From: Diploscapter coronatus
Taxonomy: Eukaryota; Nematoda; Chromadorea; Rhabditida; Rhabditidae
Length of the DNA: 64,000 nt
Reading direction: 5' to 3'
NCBI GenBank assembly: GCA_964036155.1
Contig: OZ038423.1
Location: forward strand, 8,757,249 to 8,821,248
Shown here: positions 35,525 to 47,544 of the stretch, one piece after another
How positions within the stretch are numbered: the first letter of the stretch is position 1
Layout: each line of letters starts with the position of its first letter
The notes under the pieces: model-generated
What the model was told of the DNA's origin: nothing
The model's input: the letters and a program-made list of their open reading frames with translations, nothing else
Databases searched by the model: none
Translations under genes and position numbers: made by a program

Positions 35525-38500
35525 CTAGAGAACAATATTTATTTTTCTTTAAAATTTTTCATCTCATTCATTTGCTGATTTTATTTTATCGTTGTTGTTT
35601 GACCGCTTCATACATTCATTTTCAATTCTTAACACACAAAGCAACTAAAACAAGCATTATGCTGTGCAGAAGCATGACATTTAGGCATAAAGCAGGTGGC
35701 ATTTTATCTTTAATTCAACATTTAATCATCGTTTAATTTTAGTTAACTTGAACAATTTATCAATCATTATTGATTTTTAATCATTTATCATCACTTTCGT
35801 CATCGTTTCTTACGATGTGTTTCCGTTCATAAATTACACAGGACAAAACCGTTTATTCAAGGCAAAAGCACTGCGCGAAATATCGAAAAGAATTAAATCA
35901 GCTGAAAAGTCATGAAAAAGAACGTTATTTTATATCCAAAAACTTGAAACACGTCATTCTGCATGATTTTTTAGTTGAGTGAAAATAGAAATCGGAAAAA
36001 TCGACTAGAACAATCAATCGAACAATGATAAATTGCGAGATTCAATTGTAGTTTCAAGATTTTATTTTAAATCCCACAAATATCCTTGAACAATTTATTC
36101 CTCAACAGAAAACGACTACCCGTCGATGAAAATTAAAAGGCATCTCTTATCGAAAAATGAGAAGGAAAAGGCGAATATCTAACATCACGTTTTGAAAAAA
36201 TGATGAAGATTGGAAATTTTCAGGTCAATTATAAATTTGCTTATCATCACCTACTGAAATAATAAATTTGGAAAGAAAATGTATAGTTTGAACATTTTTG
36301 TCGATTTTACCATGTTCTTACAATAATAATAATTCCCATTTAGAAGCAATAGTAAAATCGACAGATTAATACAATTTTCTACAGCATTTCGTTCGTTGCA
36401 AGATTTCTAGTCATAGTCAGATTCAGATTTCAGACATTCTCGAAGAACTCTGCATCTTTGTGCCCTTCTTTCAGGTGCGTACCAAAATTCTTTGTTCTCG
36501 AAGCTAAAACATCACTTTCTAGCATTTTCTAAAATTCTAATCATAAAAAATTTCATAAAAAAAAACGGCAAACGCACTGCAAAAGAGGAGAAATGCAGAG
36601 AAAACATGAGAAGAAGAACACATGGGGGTACTGTACAGAGGATATATAGGGGATATCGATAGTTTTTAACGAATCTGATATTATTGAAATTCCGAATAAC
36701 TTGCTCAGGTTCGTCAAAATTCGATATCAAAACAATCATATTCGATACACTACAAACTACAGAAATTCAATGCAATTCAAGTCAACCATGGATAGAAGAC
36801 AGTCTGCACACTTCCCTTCTTAGGTATTTGAACAATACATTTCACATTGCAGTAACATGGTTACGGGATACTTTTAAATTTGGTCACTCAATAAACACAT
36901 TTCAAGTTGAATACTTTGAAATTTTAACTTGATTTTCCTGAAATATAAAGTTGCAAGGTTCATTAACTCCTTGAGATTGATTATCAGCACGAAACGATTT
37001 TAAAAATTTGGTAAAAATATTGGCATTTTTCTTTCGTTTTATCCGATCGTAATAAAATGATTTCTTGCAACTGATTTCCCACAACAATTTGACAATTTCA
37101 ATCTTCCCAGTTTTTGCCGAACAAGTTTCCAAACAGCACATTGAAGTAGTACTTCATTCTGTGGAGGTTACTCTGCTGAGGGGAATCTGGGAGGGTTCCG
37201 GTCGGATCGCGAAGGCTGGAGGGCAGCATGTGACGCTGCCGCTCGCGAGCAGAAGCATGCTAAACCGACACTAATCACTGACTGATTCGAGGGAGCGTTC
37301 CAGGGAAACATGTTACTGATCGAGGTTAGACGAGGGGGAAGGGAAAAGGGCAACGGGAAACGGCAACGGCAACGGCAACTACAATATTACGATAGGGATC
37401 TATTGTCTTTCGCAATATGATGGCATGATTTCTAAAAAAAATGTCGCGATTTGATAGAAATCGTGTCATAATATTGGGGGAAAACTATACAGTCAGTATC
37501 GTCATCTTGTTGTCGCCAAGAGGGAGGGATAGACGAGAAGAGGGAAGGGGAATGTGTGCAGATGCAATCGGTTTGGAAGAAATCCAGAATGATTTCCGAT
37601 TTTTCCCAAAACCAACAAAATTATCATGTCAATGTCAATAGGGTGAAGGAATGGTAAATTTGTCTTGCATTCGAAGGAAACGAAATCGCAACAATTCAAG
37701 TATAACGAGCGAATCAATCATCTAAACAACTAAATTTAGGAAAAAGTGAAACGACATGCATCTTTTGCCAATTCGATTAGAAATTAGAGTGATCCCGGAA
37801 TTTCAAAAAAAAAAAACTCGAAGAAAATTGTGAATATATAAAAATTCCGGAGATAAATCATTAAAAATAGGAGAAAACCCGCACGAAAACGAATTGAGAT
37901 GATGTGTATCAGTGGTCAGAAATTCAGAAATTAGAAAATCAGAAATCAGAAAACTACACAGCAATGTTCCATTTTTATGAGTTGGCTAACCGGGATTTGA
38001 CTCGTCAGTAAACTTCGGAAGGATTTCGCGATTTCTTCCGGAAAATCTTGTTTCAAACAGGCACTTGCCATTGGAAAGATTCGAATGATTTGATTCGGTC
38101 ATGGGCATTCCCCTGTCATGAGAATTGACACAACAAATCGAAGGGTGAAAGCTCTCTTATCAACGCTCACACAAAGGATGAAATCGGAGAAATGAGAGGA
38201 TATGCAGATTATGGGAGGAATGAGGACCCGCTGCGAGAATAGCGATCAATGGTTATCATTATCATAAATTAGACAGTTCTACGCATGAATGTATCTGTAA
38301 AAGGCTCCTAATGACTAGAGTTGAGATGACAATTTCGACAATTCTATGGCTTTGAATTATCATTGACTCGCAAAACTGAGAGCTATTTCAAAAGTGATCT
38401 TTGATGGTTCAATAAATTCAGTTCTATGTTCCTCACAGAATGTCGTCGGAAAAAGTGTTCCGCGAATCAACGAATAACATCTCTAATTTCATTTTCTACC

Positions 38501-41500
38501 ATCATCATCTGCAGAAGCTCTTCGCTCCATGAGTTCAGTGCCAGCAAAGCTCTCTCCGCCGCACGCGATGAGCGTCACTCCCGAGGAGGAAGTGGATGGG
38601 GGTCCTTGGGACATTCGAGGTGCGTCGTCCTGCTCGATGCCGTCGTAGGCAGCTGCTGACGGGTCGGACGAGGCAGAGGGCAAGGACTTGAAGGCACTGC
38701 GACAGGCACAGATCGCCCCGATCACTACCAGGATTACGACTGTGCCTTGCACGAACATCAGTGCCATTGGCAACGAGATCTGCAGATCGAGGATTTCACA
38801 CAGGGGTAGGGATTGGAGGACGATGGACAAGAGAAATAGTGGCATTACATCATCAGCTTCCTTTAAGCTATCAAAAGAGGTGTTTTAAACAAAATTATCA
38901 AGGAAGCAAGGTGACGAAGTGAAAATGCAATTTGACACGACAATTCCCGAATTTTTAACAGAAATCCGATAAGGTGGTGGGAAGACACATAAATTCTGAA
39001 AAGTGCCCAAAGACCCCGTCCCAAAATGAATGAATGTAAATGCGTATGAGTTTACGACGAAGGACAACCACAATGAAATGAGTACAACGATACATTCAGA
39101 TGCGGGCTGCTCCTAGCTCAGAAACGGATCAAGTCAAGTCAGGTGAGACGATGGATAATCAGGGCTCCTCACAGGTAAGACATATGTACACAATGTTCCG
39201 CTTCTTTGAGGAACCCTGCTAGATAATGAAATCGTGCTCCCGTGCTAGTCCCCATTCAAATGCACAAGTGCCTGCCTGCTCTAGTGCGAATTTTTCGAAG
39301 TTGGTATCGATGAGAATACCGTATCATTTCATCAAGCTATGATATTAATCAAATGTCCATGAATTTCTCGATGGAATGATCCAAATGGAACAGAACATTG
39401 CATAAATTTGAAGAAAATAGTCCCGAAACGACCCAAAAATTGAAAGAAAAAGATCGTCATTCAAGAACTTTGGGAGAACTCAAAATTGTACAACAACAGA
39501 AATGAAACTTGAGAAGGAAAGGGCGTATTCCCGAGCACTGACCGAATATATTCCTGTTCAGAAACCAGAAAAAATAAAGAGGAAAACATGCAAAAGATAA
39601 CAACAAGAATTTAGAGTAAATGGAAGAATTATTAGGAAAAGGGGGAGATCTAAGTTTGGATACATCCCTAGAGACTAGAGGAAAAGGTTAGGGCAGAACT
39701 GTGGTTCTAAAATGAAGATTTCTCTTGCTAGCAATACGATCATAACAAAATATTGAGCTGGACGATAATTGTGGTCACTTTTTGTGATATAGAATATGGA
39801 AAAGATGGAACGAGAATTATCGTTCGGCATAATATTTTGTCTTTTGCACATATTGTCAGCTAGAAATCGTCTCAGTTCTAGAACCGTCTGACTCGTCTGT
39901 GGTGCATGTTGCGTCTCTGCTGCCAGAATCTCGGAGACCACACCCAGGTCTGGATTCTCGGATCGAAGACCCAGGTGCCCGTGTTGGAGAAGGCGGTGCG
40001 GGAGGGCGCTGTGTGAGGAATGAGTCGATTCCGCGAGGGAAATTGGAACCGACTATTCGACTGGAATTGGCGCGGGATGGGCAGCTGTCGCACGCGGGAG
40101 ATCGCCGTGGGGCGCTTATAATGCTTCTTCTGGAAACGAGGATGCCTTTGAGTTCAGGCAGAGGGGAAATTTTTGAATATCACATAATAAGTTATAATAG
40201 CGGAAAAATGCGATGAGCATGGTAAATTTGAGGAACTCCTTTGACAATAAATAAACAAATAATTTTAGGGTAAATCGAAATTTGCATCAAATGTTCAAAT
40301 AAACCACGCCCATCGCAGATGTTAGAGAAACAGCAAAAGATTTTAGAAAAAAATCGAAGCTATTGAGAAGTTTGGCAGGCAGGCGCACGCACTCTTGTAC
40401 AGAATTTGTTTTCAACAGATCTGATTTCAGAAAAAATTCTTTTGAAATCAGACTTGCCTCGAGACCTAGAAAAATCGTCAACTCTACAAGCGAATAGAAG
40501 TGTGTTGCATACAATTCACGATATGCTGTGATAAGATAACATTCCACAGTCCATGGATTGGCCATGCTAACAGCACTAAACCAAGTGCCGTGGAAACTCA
40601 TCTAACGACACTATCAAACTACAGTAATCTACACTAAAACTGGAAAGCCCACTATACGAAACAGCGAGAATTAGGGCGAAATTAGTCGAGACTAAATTGT
40701 TGGCGGGAAAAGTAACAAAGTGGCACACGAAAAATGAGATAAAGGTGATGGATTTTGCATACTTTTAAAACAAAAGTCCATAACTAGTCATCACTTTTCA
40801 TCCCTACACCACAAAATGCACACGAAGCGTTGTATTAAGCAAATTGAACGTTGTTTTTGTGTTATTGAAGCGGTTTTTTTTCGCTGTTTAAACAAATTCT
40901 TGGTTGAAGCGGTCAAACAACTCGTTTTTCTCGAATTTTGTTTGGGTTATTGCGAGTTTGTGTTGGAAGTGGAAAAGTAAGCGCGAACCTGACTGGTCAA
41001 TTCGTGCAGTCGGTTGAACGCGGAGATAGGGCTGGTCGCTGAGGGGTGGTGCATCGGGTCGCCTGAAATCAAATCGTATGAATAGAACGAACAGACGAGA
41101 ATCGTCAGTTTTCTAGAAAGTCTTCATGTGCAAATAAAATATTTGATGATTTTAGAAAAAAAATGTGGTAAAAATTAAATATGGTAGAAAAAGAGATCTT
41201 TACCAGGTTGAGCCGGGTCGGCAGTTCCGTAGAGCAGCAGAGTCCAATCGTGGAATGAACCTGTCGATTTTAGGTTAAAAATTTTCGAGAAAAAGAAGAA
41301 TCATAAAAGAGATCAAGAAGAAGAATGATATTGTTGAACAAACCAGTAGAAGCGGGATTGTTGGTGACGCTCTCGACCATGAGTACCCACGTGCCTCGAG
41401 GGTCCTCGCCCCATTGCTGCACTGTCAGGAACGGCCATTTGTGGAAGCCGTTGCCGTTGAAGTCCTGCAATATATAAATTTGCGTAATTATTGCAAATGA

Positions 41501-44500
41501 AAATAGGATTTTGTCATTTTAGTGAAGACCAACTTTGATCGATCTCTGTTATTTCATTAGAAGCATCAACAACTTGCCTGTGGTCTAGGAGGCAGCAGCA
41601 CAGATCGAGTGCCTTGTGGAGAGAAAAGCGTCAGCTTGAGATCACCTCGCTTTGAATATCGGACTGAAAAGTTGTGCATAAATCGAAAATCAAAAATCAA
41701 ATTGGAATTTGAATATGTTCACCTGTAGCATGGACCTGCACGTGTTCGAGATAGAGAACAGGGGTGCCCGACTCGCAGCCGTTGACTTCCAGTGTGAAAT
41801 TCAGCTGGAATCGACCGGAAATGGGTCGGGGATTTGGAGGAGCCAGCTTGTATTCGTACGTGCAGATGTGCTGCTCAGGCACTGTCTTCCAGACCCTGAA
41901 ACTCAAATCATGAAGCACCTATCATTCTGTTCTAGGTAAATTATCTGGAAAAATAGGACAGACAAGAGCACGAAAAGATGGAGACATCTATTGAAAGCCA
42001 CTTTTAAGCTGATCTCCTAATAAATTTAAAAGAATTAGCGATAAGATTAAAAAAAAAAAAAGCGTTCATCTTCAGCAAAAAAATAATGACAAAATTCACT
42101 TACTTTGCGAGTTTGACGAGCTCAGCTCCATCCATGAGTCCATATCCGAATTTGTTGCTGATCATCCTGCCGACCCCGTTCCGCGACCATCCAGGGTTGT
42201 TCTCGAGGGGCTTCCAGTTCGCTGTTCGCAACACGAGGTGTTGCATGTCGCGCCACGTTAATTGCTAAAATATTAAAGAGTAGCTCAGCTAATTCATGCT
42301 GATTTCAGAATTATCAAAGTCCCCTACCGGATTAGCTTCGAGTGCCAAAGCGATGATTCCAGCAGCGAGCGGGGCAGAGGCCGATGTGCCTGTGTGGAGT
42401 TTCGTGCAGCCGGATGGAACGTCGACTGTTACCTGCAAGAATGAAATTCGCTTTCAAAATGAAAGAAAATATATGAAAATTTCTTCCATCACTAAATTGG
42501 GATAAATGAGTTTGGGAAAAAATCTTACAATAGCGGGCTGATTGATGTTAGCCGAGCTGTAAGTGGTTGCAATAGAGGATGGACATTCCTCGAGATACCA
42601 GGGCCTGTGGTTGTCGAATGTGGCGGAGGAGATCGACAGAGTGTAGACTGAGGTCGTGTAGCCGTCTGCAGAGCAGGAGTCCTGTCTGAAAATATTTATT
42701 CCTCTTCAGATTCCTAATGGATCAAACGAGAAGGAAAGTTACTTTTCTTTCAATTCACAATCTGTACAAACTTAGATCGTCTTCTTTTGCCTTCAAACGT
42801 TTTAGCAAGCCAGAAATCAAGATAACTTTTCCATTCATTATACGAAGAGAATAAACAATTGAGGGAAAGATGTTCGATGAAAACACTCGGGAGAGCATAC
42901 CTCGATCCTCCATTTCCACTGGCCCACACGAAAATGTTGCCCTTTCCGCCTCGTCCATTCTTGATTCCCTTGTAGAAGGCCTCTCTGGCCAAAGGCCCTG
43001 GCCCATCGAAGGTCTTTCCGTCGTCTTCAGGGCCCCACGAAGCAGAGTAAATGTCGATGTGATCCTGGAATTATTCAAATCAATTTCTTTTACAAAATTC
43101 ACTCATTGAAATCATGAAAACCTCAAAGAACTTTATGTTTTTTTTCTGAAAAAAGCCATAAAAGCTAAAGAAGTGGTGAAAGTAAAAGGAAAAAATCAGC
43201 TTTTTTCATAAAATTCTGATTTCAAATAATTTGAAAAAAAAAATCTACCTGATTGAGCGAGAGAGAAGCAGCCTCAACACTGTCGGACACAGCTCCGTCC
43301 AACATCCTGACTCCACCAATCTTGGCTTTGAATGCGACTCCCACTCCGCAGTGCTGATTGCCTGCAACGGCAGCCACCTCGCCCGCACACCGCGTGCCGT
43401 GCTTGTTGTCCCCGTTGTTCTGCGGTGTCGGATCCGAGTCGTGATCGTTGATGTCTGTGCTCGCGAGCGGGTCGTAGTTCGCAACGATGTCGGGGTGATC
43501 TCTCAAAATATACGAATTCACACATTTTGGAAGAGAAAAGATTTGAAGTATTTTGTTGCCACGTGAATTTTCGTGTTTTCACTTTGCTATCGTTGAATAA
43601 TAAAAAGAAAAACCCTGAAAAATAGCAAAGAAATGCAAAATTTTAATCTGGTTTTTACCTTTGAATTCCATCATCGAGAATGGAGACGGACACATTTCTG
43701 CCCGCATAACCCATCAACCAGGCTGGACGAACATTCATGTCATAGCCGCCAACGGCGTTTCCGATCTACAAGAAATATAACATAATTCTCCTTTCAATCA
43801 GAATAAAGAAAAAATCCAAGCAATTTGAATACCATGTAAAATACCAAGTAAAAATTCGAAATTCATACACTTACCAAATACCACTGATCGTTGTAAAGCG
43901 GATCGGGGAAGGGCAGTCGAGGAACGGGCAGACTCTGGGTCTGTGATTGTCGATTCGTCCGTGGATCGAAATTGTTCCAAGCTTGTCGTTTTCCGACAGA
44001 GGAAATGCCTTCCTGAAAATTCAATTTTTAGAAGAAAAATATTTATGTGTTCTTTCATTTTTTAAAATAGTTTTTTGAATTGCAACTTCAAAAATCTTGT
44101 AAGTGAAGATTTTGAATCAGTTCATTTTCATCATCTCTAATAATTGCAAAAATGATTCGGGTTTTATAATAGACAATAGAAGAGGTAATAATAAATGCAT
44201 CAAACTCACACTGCGTGTCTGATCATCGAGATGAACGTAGTCGCGTTTGACCCGTCTCCTGGCCCTCTGCTCGGCTACCATCTCCACTGCAGGATGCGTC
44301 TCCAGTCTTTCCACTGCACTTCGCTTCCGCCTTCGCGACTTCTTCTGATCGTCCTTGTGATACAGAAAATAGTGTGAGTCCAAGAATGGGTCACCCTGAA
44401 AATTTATCACTTTGCATAGATTTCCCTTTCGTTCAGTTCACTATTCTTGCTTCAAATCTCTTCAGCATGATTTTCTTTCGTCTCAGTATAAGAAGGTAAC

Positions 44501-46464
44501 ATTTATTTTCACAGACAATATTTATCTGCCAGTTCAATTTTCAGATCATGAGACTACCGGCGATAAATCAAGGCCTCTCCTACTCTTCAAATACGAATTT
44601 ATCATTCCCCACTCGCAGTTGTTGTTTGCGGGGAAGCCCAATGATTAAGGGTTCCGATTTTTTTCCACAACAAACATACTCAAAATTACCTGCATGTTAT
44701 TATTTTAAATCACTGCGTCTCTGACATTAAAAACCTTCAAGATAAAAATCGATCTATTATGAAGTGCACAAAGTGTTCAATTTTCTAACGAAATTTCGTT
44801 TTCAATTGGATTAACCTTCGAAAAATCCCATTTTCTCGGTAAAATTCCCTATTTTAAATCTTTTGACGTGATTTTCCCCTAGTGCTATTTTTTCAGAAAA
44901 ATTAGTCGAGTGCGCAATTTCCTTGCGCTGCCGTGGAGGTCGGTCATCCGTTTGTTTTTTTTCGTGTCCGCGTCGGTCGGCGTTTTTGTGAGTCTGCAAA
45001 CCAGTCTGTCCTCCTCCTGCCTCTTGTCCCTCTCCGTCATTTCAATTGTATTGTTCAGCTTTTCATTGTCATCTGCCATTCACTGTCATTGTGTCCGACA
45101 TTATCATTGCATCATTACAAAAATGCATGTAAATGAGAAGCGAAAAGGAGTTGGCTGAATCGAATGACGGAGAAAGTAACTGTCCGTCTGTTTGTTGGCA
45201 GAGTGATGCATTGTCTATTACTCCATTCAATACACGGTTTCGGTAAAGTTATTTCACAAGTGTGAAAAATGATTACTTGGCTTAGAAAAATATGCCGACG
45301 AACTCAACGTTAAAGCGAATGATCAAATCTACGAGGAATTGATATTCAATCCCACTTTAAACAGCATAAATTCCAAATTGAATTTAGCTTGATTCAAAAT
45401 TGACGATTTCAAGAAAACCAACATTTTAGCTCCCATCTTGACTTTTTGTCCGTTAATATTTTCATTTTCATCATTTGGCGGCTTCTTTTGAATGAATTTC
45501 TGTCATTTTCACGCCCGCCCACCCATTCCGATTTCATTCTGCAATTCATTGCGAATTTGCAGCAGCTTCGTGTCGATTCACCGATTTCTCATCAAAACAT
45601 TTACAATCAAACTGCGATGAGCACAAAGGCAAGCGACTGCGAAAACTTTTGTCTGGCCGGAAACTGAATGGGTGAAAAACTGTTTGCTAAAAATTACAAG
45701 AGAAAGTTTCCGCCGGAAGATATCTATTTTAAAAAATTAATATCATCAGGAAAATAAGTAAAACCATGTAACATACGTCGTCTATTCTAAAGCTTTCTTT
45801 ATCTCAAAATACCCCCAATTTGAATTCGAAATTCTCAAAACCGAAATAAATAAGGAAGTTCTCATCTGATTTTTAGTCCTTAAAGTCAGAGACGCAGTTT
45901 TTCAAAATTTGAAAAGATAGAAAATACCAACCTTGACGTGCATGTCGTGATCGTGCGCTATCTGCCTGGCCAATTCATCGTCCCTCTTCGATAATTTGAT
46001 GACGAGGTGGTGTGGGTCTGGGCAGGAAGGGTCGCTGTCGTCGCATTTCTGAAAGTAAGAGCATAAAATTAGAAAAGTATGAACAACATGAATAGACCAT
46101 TACTTCCCGCAAATTTATGCCAATGCATAGAATACGTGTCATAATGAAGAACAATCAATCATTTGTAGATATATGAATGGATTTAGAGTATTCTGCAACA
46201 ATTTAAAATGCAGGATGAGGTTTCGCAAATTGTGAAATGCTCTGTACATCTTGGTAAGAACTTCATAAGTTAGTCACAAAAATTCAAACTCACCGAATCA
46301 TGCTCGATTCCATGTGCCAGTTGAACATGCACGAGTAGGAATATGAGGAGTGCAGTGGATATCGAAGATAATCGATGGAATCCTAGTGAATGGCATAATG
46401 AAGGGAGGGGAAGGCGAGTGAAACTGAAGCGAACCGAGGACGGCCGCACGAAACCCGTAGACAT
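33051..46464 (-). CDS. Furin-type proprotein convertase, three alternative C-termini
   Basis: Serine endoprotease of the kexin family that cuts secretory precursors after basic residues. Fifteen shared exons encode 690 residues: 46464-46294, 46048-45932, 44395-44210, 44012-43875, 43765-43659, 43501-43249, 43064-42901, 42685-42529, 42432-42328, 42264-42104, 41895-41723, 41663-41578, 41464-41344, 41260-41204 and 41062-40989. Order: signal segment (about 33-52), prodomain with an internal site RRRKRS and the main autocleavage site RRRVKR|D (after 147), catalytic domain with D235 (SILDDGIQ), H274 (NKHGTRC), oxyanion N375 (WASGNGG) and S448 (GTSASAP), then the P domain ([12 protein letters not shown]). 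The last shared exon ends in phase 0 and can join three different 3' ends. Full length with the cysteine-rich end is 980 residues. One intron uses a GC donor (at 41577). The ATG is 23 nt behind an acceptor. Confidence 0.95.
35525..38488 (-). other. Furin intron with a GC-rich patch
   Basis: Between alternative ends B and C, mostly A-rich on the plus strand. A GC-rich patch at 37140-37400 includes a short (CGGCAA)n run near 37361-37379. No exon with good splice sites and phase was found, but a regulated exon or splicing control element in the patch cannot be excluded. Confidence 0.4.
38489..38779 (-). CDS. Furin C-terminus B: membrane anchor without cysteine-rich domain
   Basis: A single terminal exon begins after CTGCAG in phase 0 and encodes 96 residues: a membrane segment ([20 protein letters not shown]) and a polar cytoplasmic tail rich in serine and acidic residues ([17 protein letters not shown], ending [11 protein letters not shown]). 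It can be spliced directly to the last shared exon (40989), giving a 786-residue membrane protease. Confidence 0.8.
   Translation of the reverse strand: MSLPMALMFVQGTVVILVVIGAICACRSAFKSLPSASSDPSAAAYDGIEQDDAPRMSQGPPSTSSSGVTLIACGGESFAGTELMERRASADDDGRK
39878..40129 (-). CDS. Furin C-terminus A: basic, no membrane segment
   Basis: A terminal exon starts after TTTCCAG in phase 0 and encodes 83 residues, beginning [12 protein letters not shown]. It is rich in Arg, Phe, Trp and Pro ([18 protein letters not shown]) and ends in [12 protein letters not shown]. There is no membrane segment, so a 773-residue secreted or luminal convertase is predicted. The tail contains dibasic sites and could be trimmed by convertases. 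Confidence 0.75.
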   Translation of the reverse strand, partial: KKHYKRPTAISRVRQLPIPRQFQSNSRFQFPSRNRLIPHTAPSRTAFSNTGTWVFDPRIQTWVWSPRFWQQRRNMHHRRVRRF

Positions 46465-46844
46465 GGCACAGCCACGAAGGCACGCACCTGCAATTTGAAA
46501 TCAGTAATGCGGATGTTTCCAGCAGACAAATGAGATGTTTTTTTTCCTATCATTATTTGATTAGCTGTGGAATTCGACATTTGAACTTGAAAAATCGCTT
46601 TCATCATGGATATGATGTGAAAAATTGTCATTTCAACAAGAAGTTGGAATGGATTTTTTTGTTCGAAAGCAAAAAAGTTCCTTTGACAAACTTTGAGATA
46701 TACACGTGACGATTCATATCGAAATGTTAGCAGAAAAGTTTCATTAAAAATTAACTTCTATCCATTGTCAACGAAAATCGGCCTCAAAAGCGAGTAACAA
46801 ATGAGTTCTCCAGAAAGTCTTATTCAAGAATTGTGAAATTCTAC

Positions 46845-46932
46845 CTGATTGATGGGGCTGAGTCCGAATTTGAGTAGGAGTTGCTGTGCTGCTTGCGCAC
46901 TGGGTCGAGCACGAGCGAATAATGGTCGATTT
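46845..46932 (-). other. Candidate furin 5'-UTR exon
   Basis: 88 nt bounded by an acceptor ATCTTCAG and a donor CAG|GTAGAA on the minus strand, more GC-rich than its flanks. Joined to the acceptor at 46488-46490 it would precede the ATG-containing exon without adding an in-frame start, so it is most likely untranslated. Confidence 0.45.
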
Positions 46933-47369
46933 CTGAAGATCGCAAAATTAAGAACGTCAAAACAACTCACTAAATTTGCAAGTCTGATTTCACAGAACAT
47001 GGCTGATTCAGTGTTCGAAAAACGGGAAAAAACTTCCTCGTTTTCAATTAACACAGTAGTTTTGTAGTTTCTTCTTCTAATCGAATAAACCTAATCCTCA
47101 TTTTCGCATTATGACATTATGAAAAACAAGGTAATTGTAATTCACATTCTTATTCTCGAAGATTTTACCGATTTTTTCTTCAAGTTTAACTAACGGTAAG
47201 TCACTTCATTCTTCATTTTTCAAAATGTATGAAAATTTATTGAATCACAAAGATGAAAATAAAGATTTGTTCATCGATTTTTAGCAGAGCGATTTCATGG
47301 GACAGACGCTTCTAATAACCGTCAATGTAAAAATCGTATTTTTGTCCTGCTAAATTTGAAAATGCCTAC

Positions 47370-47544
47370 CTATTGTCAAAATTCGACGTCGATGCTTCTG
47401 TTAACCGGAAAAATCACTGGGATGTCGACTCCAAAATGGAAGACGCAAAATGACGAGGCTGCGGCGTGTCTCTCGGATTTATCAATTGGAGCACATGGCC
47501 GGGGAAATGACTAAAACGGAGTGCCGCACGTGTTCGAGAGGAGC
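47370..47544 (-). other. Candidate furin 5'-UTR exon
   Basis: 175 nt between CTATTTCAG and AATAG|GTAGGC on the minus strand, GC-rich at its 5' end. It contains a short upstream open frame (ATG TGC TCC AAT TGA). Exon status is inferred from splice sites and composition alone. Confidence 0.4.

Noticed and set aside
43231..43582. Overlapping open frames of 79-111 codons on both strands
   Set aside because: They are shadows of the furin catalytic exon 43249-43501, whose correct frame carries NKHGTRC.
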